The notes beneath the pieces were generated by a model. That model was not told where the DNA came from and did no database searches. It was given only the letters and a program-made list of their open reading frames with translations. The position numbers and the translations under genes are program-made. This document shows, in pieces, positions 60,470 to 64,000 of a DNA stretch of 64,000 bases. Where the stretch lies: the NCBI GenBank assembly GCA_024281675.1, contig JAMXAG010000005.1:1-64000 (forward strand), given 5' to 3'. Origin of the DNA: Nitrosomonas sp. (lineage in GTDB: Bacteria; Pseudomonadota; Gammaproteobacteria; Burkholderiales; Nitrosomonadaceae). Each line of letters begins with the position of its first letter. Position 1 is the stretch's first letter.

Positions 60470-60688
60470 AGTTCATTCCGTCGAAATTAAAAGGGATCGT
60501 CATTCTACTCTGAAATAAATAGTGTTAGTACGCATCAATCCAAGTGGGGTTTTGCATTTTGTTAATTTGCAAGCAAAATGAAAGAATGATTTACCTTCGA
60601 AGTCAGTTTTTTTATTTTGCGATACTTTCAATCTGATGGAAAGTATGAAAAAATCTACATACTTGATGGATCAAAATGGGTAATTCAC

Positions 60689-61270
60689 ATGATAGACCGT
60701 AATGGATATCGCCCGAATGTTGGTATTATCTTGCTGAATTCTAGAAACGAAGTATTTTGGGGTAAACGCATCAAACAAAATTCTTGGCAATTTCCGCAAG
60801 GTGGTATTAAACCGGGTGAAAGCCCGGAGCAAGCTATGTATCGGGAATTAACCGAGGAGGTCGGTTTGCACTCCAATCACGTACAAATCGTTGGTCGTAC
60901 GAAAGACTGGCTACGCTATGAGGTGCCAGAGCGGTGGATAAGGCGTGAGTGGCGTGGTAATTATAAAGGGCAGAAGCAAATTTGGTATTTACTGCGTTTA
61001 ACGGGGCGTGATAGCGATGTATCATTGCGTCGCAGCACGCATCCAGAGTTTGATGCTTGGCGATGGAACCAATATTGGGTGGAATTGGATTCGGTCGTTG
61101 AATTCAAACGAAAAGTATACATGCAAGCACTAACAGAGTTAGCGAGACTTCTGAAGCTGGATTGCTGTCAGGAAAAAGATTATAACGATAAGATAATAAC
61201 AAATAATGATTTGATCAAAAAACAAACTGAGGTGAACGACTGTTCCAGTGAAGAAAAAATTATTGGATAA
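60689..61270 (+). CDS. rppH: RNA pyrophosphohydrolase
   Basis: 193 residues from ATG 60689 ([17 protein letters not shown]), the family start; 24 in-frame upstream codons are not conserved. It removes pyrophosphate from 5' ends of mRNA and so starts decay. The Nudix box begins at [20 protein letters not shown] (38-57). The last 25 residues after LLKLDCC are hydrophilic and extra to the core. proS-rppH divergence is common in betaproteobacteria. Confidence 0.94.
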   Translation: MIDRNGYRPNVGIILLNSRNEVFWGKRIKQNSWQFPQGGIKPGESPEQAMYRELTEEVGLHSNHVQIVGRTKDWLRYEVPERWIRREWRGNYKGQKQIWYLLRLTGRDSDVSLRRSTHPEFDAWRWNQYWVELDSVVEFKRKVYMQALTELARLLKLDCCQEKDYNDKIITNNDLIKKQTEVNDCSSEEKIIG

Positions 61271-61327
61271 ATAAATGTATAAGTACTACTGTATTGAAGT
61301 TTGACGGAATTTAACTGAATGACTCAG

Positions 61328-61341
61328 TCTGTGGTCACAGA
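61328..61341. promoter_or_regulatory. Palindrome upstream of the peroxidase gene
   Basis: TCTGTG-GT-CACAGA is a perfect 6-bp inverted repeat with a two-base spacer, 124 bases before the peroxidase start. The 194-base gap contains no gene. It could be an operator for a redox or nutrient regulator; it does not match the FNR or CRP consensus. Confidence 0.35.
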
Positions 61342-61464
61342 TAGTTGATAATAAATCTTCCTGGTGTGATATTGTTTGCTGAGCTTAGTTAGGCGTAACC
61401 GGCTGCGCCATTACAGTCCAGTCGTATTTTAATGTAAAGTGTTTTTGTTTAAGGGAGAATATCG

Positions 61465-62457
61465 ATGAAGGTACGTACACTGGTTGCATCACTGTTATCG
61501 ATTAGCGCGTTTGCTATTTCGATGAATGCTTCAGCCAATGAGCCTATTCAGCCTGTTAAACCTGCGGTTGTAAAAAATCCAGATATGGTTGAGTTAGGTA
61601 AAATGCTGTTTTTTGATCCAAGGTTATCTAAATCCGGTTTTATTTCCTGTAATTCTTGTCATAACTTAAGCATGGGTGGGACGGATAATATTCCGAGTTC
61701 AATAGGTCACAAATGGTTTCAAGGCCCTATTAATGCTCCAACTGTGCTAAATTCAAGCATGAGTCTGGCGCAATTTTGGGATGGACGCGCCAAAGATCTT
61801 AAAGAACAAGCCGGTGGGCCTATTGCGAATCCTGGGGAAATGGGATCTACCCACAAATTGGCCATTGAAGTCATTCAATCCATTCCGCAATATCACGGCT
61901 ATTTTGAGAAAGCATTTGGTTCCAAAGAAATTAATATCGATAAAGTCACAGAAGCGATTGCAGCTTTTGAAGATACTTTGGTGACACCCAATTCACGTTT
62001 TGATAAATGGCTACAGGGTGATAAGGCTGCGATCAATCAACAAGAGTTGGAGGGATATGAATTATTCAAGAATGTTGGTTGTGTAAGTTGCCACTCTGGT
62101 GCGGCAGTGGGGGGGGCTATGTATCAGAAGTTTGGGGTACATACGCCCTATAAAACGGCTAGTAAAATCGAAGGCAGAAAAGCCGTCACAGGAAAGGACG
62201 AAGATTTGAATGTATTTAAAGTGCCTACTTTGCGCAATATCGAATTAACCTATCCCTACTTTCATGATGGTGCTGTGACCTCGTTAGAGGATGCAGTTAG
62301 AACCATGGGGAAAGTGCAGCTCAATAAAGACTTAAATGAAAAGGATGTGGATAGTATTGTTGCATTTTTAAAAACACTGACGGGTGATCAGCCTAATATC
62401 AAATTACCGATTTTGCCACCGTCAAACAACAATACACCCAAACCAGTACCGTTTTAA
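61465..62457 (+). CDS. Di-haem cytochrome c peroxidase
   Basis: 330 residues with a signal peptide cleaved near ASA-NEP (residue 24). It reduces hydrogen peroxide to water in the periplasm with electrons from c-type cytochromes. Haem sites: CNSCH (62-66) and CVSCH (206-210); a distal region with FHDGAVTSLEDAVRTMG follows. The C-terminus ends in a short Pro/Asn tail. Such enzymes are well known in ammonia oxidisers. A terminator follows. Confidence 0.95.
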   Translation: MKVRTLVASLLSISAFAISMNASANEPIQPVKPAVVKNPDMVELGKMLFFDPRLSKSGFISCNSCHNLSMGGTDNIPSSIGHKWFQGPINAPTVLNSSMSLAQFWDGRAKDLKEQAGGPIANPGEMGSTHKLAIEVIQSIPQYHGYFEKAFGSKEINIDKVTEAIAAFEDTLVTPNSRFDKWLQGDKAAINQQELEGYELFKNVGCVSCHSGAAVGGAMYQKFGVHTPYKTASKIEGRKAVTGKDEDLNVFKVPTLRNIELTYPYFHDGAVTSLEDAVRTMGKVQLNKDLNEKDVDSIVAFLKTLTGDQPNIKLPILPPSNNNTPKPVPF

Positions 62458-62501
62458 TCTGGTTTGTGTAAAAAATAGTTGTTAGTAATGCGTGAGATTA
62501 G

Positions 62502-62539
62502 ATGGAAGCATTTATTTTCTTTAAGATGGATGCTTCCAT
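62502..62539 (+). terminator. Hairpin after the peroxidase gene
   Basis: ATGGAAGCAT (62502-62511) pairs perfectly with ATGCTTCCAT (62530-62539), an 18-base loop between. It lies 45 bases past the peroxidase stop. Only a short TT follows the stem, so termination would be weak, but the stem is the strongest structure in the gap before hfq. Confidence 0.5.
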
Positions 62540-62718
62540 TTGGAGATGTTACTGTACGTATATTATTGGTATCGATCATCAATCGATGAATGAGATTAAT
62601 AAGATGTAATCAAATTATCTGCGAAATTTAGCTTGTTTAATGCGAATTGCTAGATTTGCACAAAAAAATGAAGTAGAGTCACTATTCCGCTAACCATAAT
62701 TAGAATAAGGAATTACCT

Positions 62719-62964
62719 ATGGGTAATAAGGGGCAGCTGCTGCAAGATCCGTTTCTCAACATATTAAGGAAAGAGCATATTCCGGTATCGATATATTTGG
62801 TGAATGGAATTAAATTGCAGGGACAAATTGATTCGTTTGACCAATATGTGGTACTGCTGAAGAACTCTGTTACACAGATGGTATATAAGCATGCTATTTC
62901 TACTGTAGTACCTGCAAAGTCTGTGACTATTCCAATTGAAGTATCAGAATCTCATGATACATAG
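62719..62964 (+). CDS. hfq: RNA-binding protein Hfq
   Basis: 81 residues, the Sm-like hexameric RNA chaperone that pairs small RNAs with mRNAs. Sm1 with [20 protein letters not shown] and [15 protein letters not shown], Sm2 with [10 protein letters not shown] (proximal uridine-binding YKHA). The C-terminal tail is very short (about 12 residues), normal for this group. hflX follows after 24 bases, the usual pair. Confidence 0.98.
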   Translation: MGNKGQLLQDPFLNILRKEHIPVSIYLVNGIKLQGQIDSFDQYVVLLKNSVTQMVYKHAISTVVPAKSVTIPIEVSESHDT

Positions 62965-62988
62965 TGCTTGAGTGCAAGTGGCTCAGGT

Positions 62989-64000
62989 ATGCTTGAATTA
63001 AAACAAAACCTAACAAATGCTATTCTTGTGAATCTCGATTTTGGTCATGGTGATTACCATGACCGATTACATGAGTTACAACAACTGGCATTAAGTGCGG
63101 ATCTTGTTATTGCTGGAATTGTAGAAGGCAAGAGAGCACGCCCTGATGCAACCACTTTTATAGGTTCGGGTAAAGTTGAGGAAATAGCACAGCTCGCTTC
63201 GAATACGAATGCTACACTCGTTGTTTTCAATCATGATCTTTCTCCTGCGCAGCAGCGTAATTTATCGGTGCGTTTAAAATGTAATGTGGTAGAGCGTACC
63301 AGTTTGATTTTAGATATTTTTGCACAACGAGCCAAAAGTTATGAAGGACGGTTGCAAGTTGAGTTGGCACAACTCGAACATCTCGCCACGCGATTGATTC
63401 GTGGTTGGACACACCTGGAGCGGCAAAAAGGGGGAATTGGCCTTCGTGGACCCGGTGAAACACAGTTAGAAACTGATCGTCGTTTAATTCGCAAGCGTGT
63501 CAAGTTATTAAAAGAAAAATTATCAACATTGCAACGTCAACGAACGGTGCAAAGACGACAAAGACAACGTGCGCAACTATTATCCGTTTCGATTGTTGGG
63601 TATACGAATGCAGGAAAATCAACGCTTTTTAATAAATTAACGGCAGCACAAAGCTATGCGGCCGATCAGCTTTTTGCAACCTTAGATACGACCACGCGAA
63701 AATTGTATTTGAGCGAAGCAGGAACGGTTATTGTTTCCGATACCGTGGGCTTCATTAGAGATTTGCCGCACACATTAGTGGCTGCGTTTCGTGCGACGCT
63801 TGAAGAAACGGTGCAAGCTGATATATTACTGCATGTGATAGATGCAAGTGCTCCTAACTGGAATGAGCAAGCCGATCAGGTGAATAAGACTCTCAAAGAT
63901 ATAGGTGCAGATAGTATTCCGCAGATCCAGATTCTCAATAAGAGTGATTTAATGGTTTCGTTGATTGCTGCAGGGACAAAGTATGTGCGCGATGAATATG
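62989..64000 (+). CDS. hflX: GTPase HflX (partial, runs off the window)
   Basis: The ATG at 62989 opens a frame that continues to the window end (337 codons seen). HflX is a ribosome-binding GTPase that rescues stalled or heat-damaged ribosomes. The N-terminal domain carries GSGKVEEIAQLA and a long coiled-coil region with GGIGLRGPGETQLETDRR; the G domain starts with GYTNAGKST, then ATLDTTTR, DTVGFIRDLP and LNKSD. The family length suggests about 50-100 residues are missing. Confidence 0.96.
   Translation, partial: MLELKQNLTNAILVNLDFGHGDYHDRLHELQQLALSADLVIAGIVEGKRARPDATTFIGSGKVEEIAQLASNTNATLVVFNHDLSPAQQRNLSVRLKCNVVERTSLILDIFAQRAKSYEGRLQVELAQLEHLATRLIRGWTHLERQKGGIGLRGPGETQLETDRRLIRKRVKLLKEKLSTLQRQRTVQRRQRQRAQLLSVSIVGYTNAGKSTLFNKLTAAQSYAADQLFATLDTTTRKLYLSEAGTVIVSDTVGFIRDLPHTLVAAFRATLEETVQADILLHVIDASAPNWNEQADQVNKTLKDIGADSIPQIQILNKSDLMVSLIAAGTKYVRDEY

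Overview
The window looks like a piece of a betaproteobacterial chromosome, most likely from the Nitrosomonadaceae (Nitrosomonas-like). This is inferred from protein character and gene order: the merged S10-spc-alpha ribosomal cluster behind tuf, bioBFHCD, ilvB-ilvN-ilvC-psd-pssA-leuA, pilMNOPQ divergent from a class A penicillin-binding protein, glnE next to a nitrilase and tldD, and hfq-hflX. No rRNA gene, tRNA gene, CRISPR array, prophage or defence island was seen.

Layout. 1-14.4 kb: the 3' end of tuf, then 28 translation genes plus secY and rpoA, all on the + strand, tightly packed and markedly AT-rich. 14.5-16.8 kb: birA (without a DNA-binding domain), coaX and engB. 16.8-21.7 kb: an accessory stretch. 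It holds a gene-free region with three consecutive hairpins (two with GGAGGA loops), an apparently intact IS1595-family element, hemB, and a decayed IS3-family element split by a decayed IS5-family element. 21.7-29.2 kb: mrcA (-) and the type IV pilus assembly operon pilMNOPQ (+). 29.2-35 kb: trmL and comF (-), then bioBFHCD. 35-41 kb: a solitary MvdC/MvdD-like ATP-grasp ligase (-), an assimilatory APS reductase, proline iminopeptidase (-), a small conserved-looking protein coupled to a patatin phospholipase, a TerC-family membrane protein and a universal stress protein. 41-45 kb: a class II cyclic-nucleotide phosphodiesterase, a GAF-PilB fusion ATPase, and a type IV pilin with a good sigma-54 promoter. 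45-51 kb: glnE (-), nitrilase, tldD. 51-58 kb: branched-chain amino acid genes with psd and pssA between them, then a TlpA-like thioredoxin. 58-64 kb: a lytic transglycosylase and proS (-), rppH, a di-haem cytochrome c peroxidase, hfq, and hflX cut by the window end.

How parts work together. The ribosomal cluster, IF-1, SecY and RpoA form a growth-rate module. PilMNOPQ, the GAF-PilB and PilA are parts of one type IVa pilus machine, and the cAMP phosphodiesterase next to the GAF-bearing motor suggests nucleotide control of pili. bioC/H make the pimeloyl precursor and bioF/D/B finish biotin, while birA attaches it; bioA is not here. Psd and PssA together make phosphatidylethanolamine. The best leads for something undescribed are the tandem GGAGGA-loop RNA candidate after engB, the orphan ATP-grasp ligase with an altered metal-binding motif, the cAMP-PDE/GAF-PilB pair, and a possible leader upstream of leuA.
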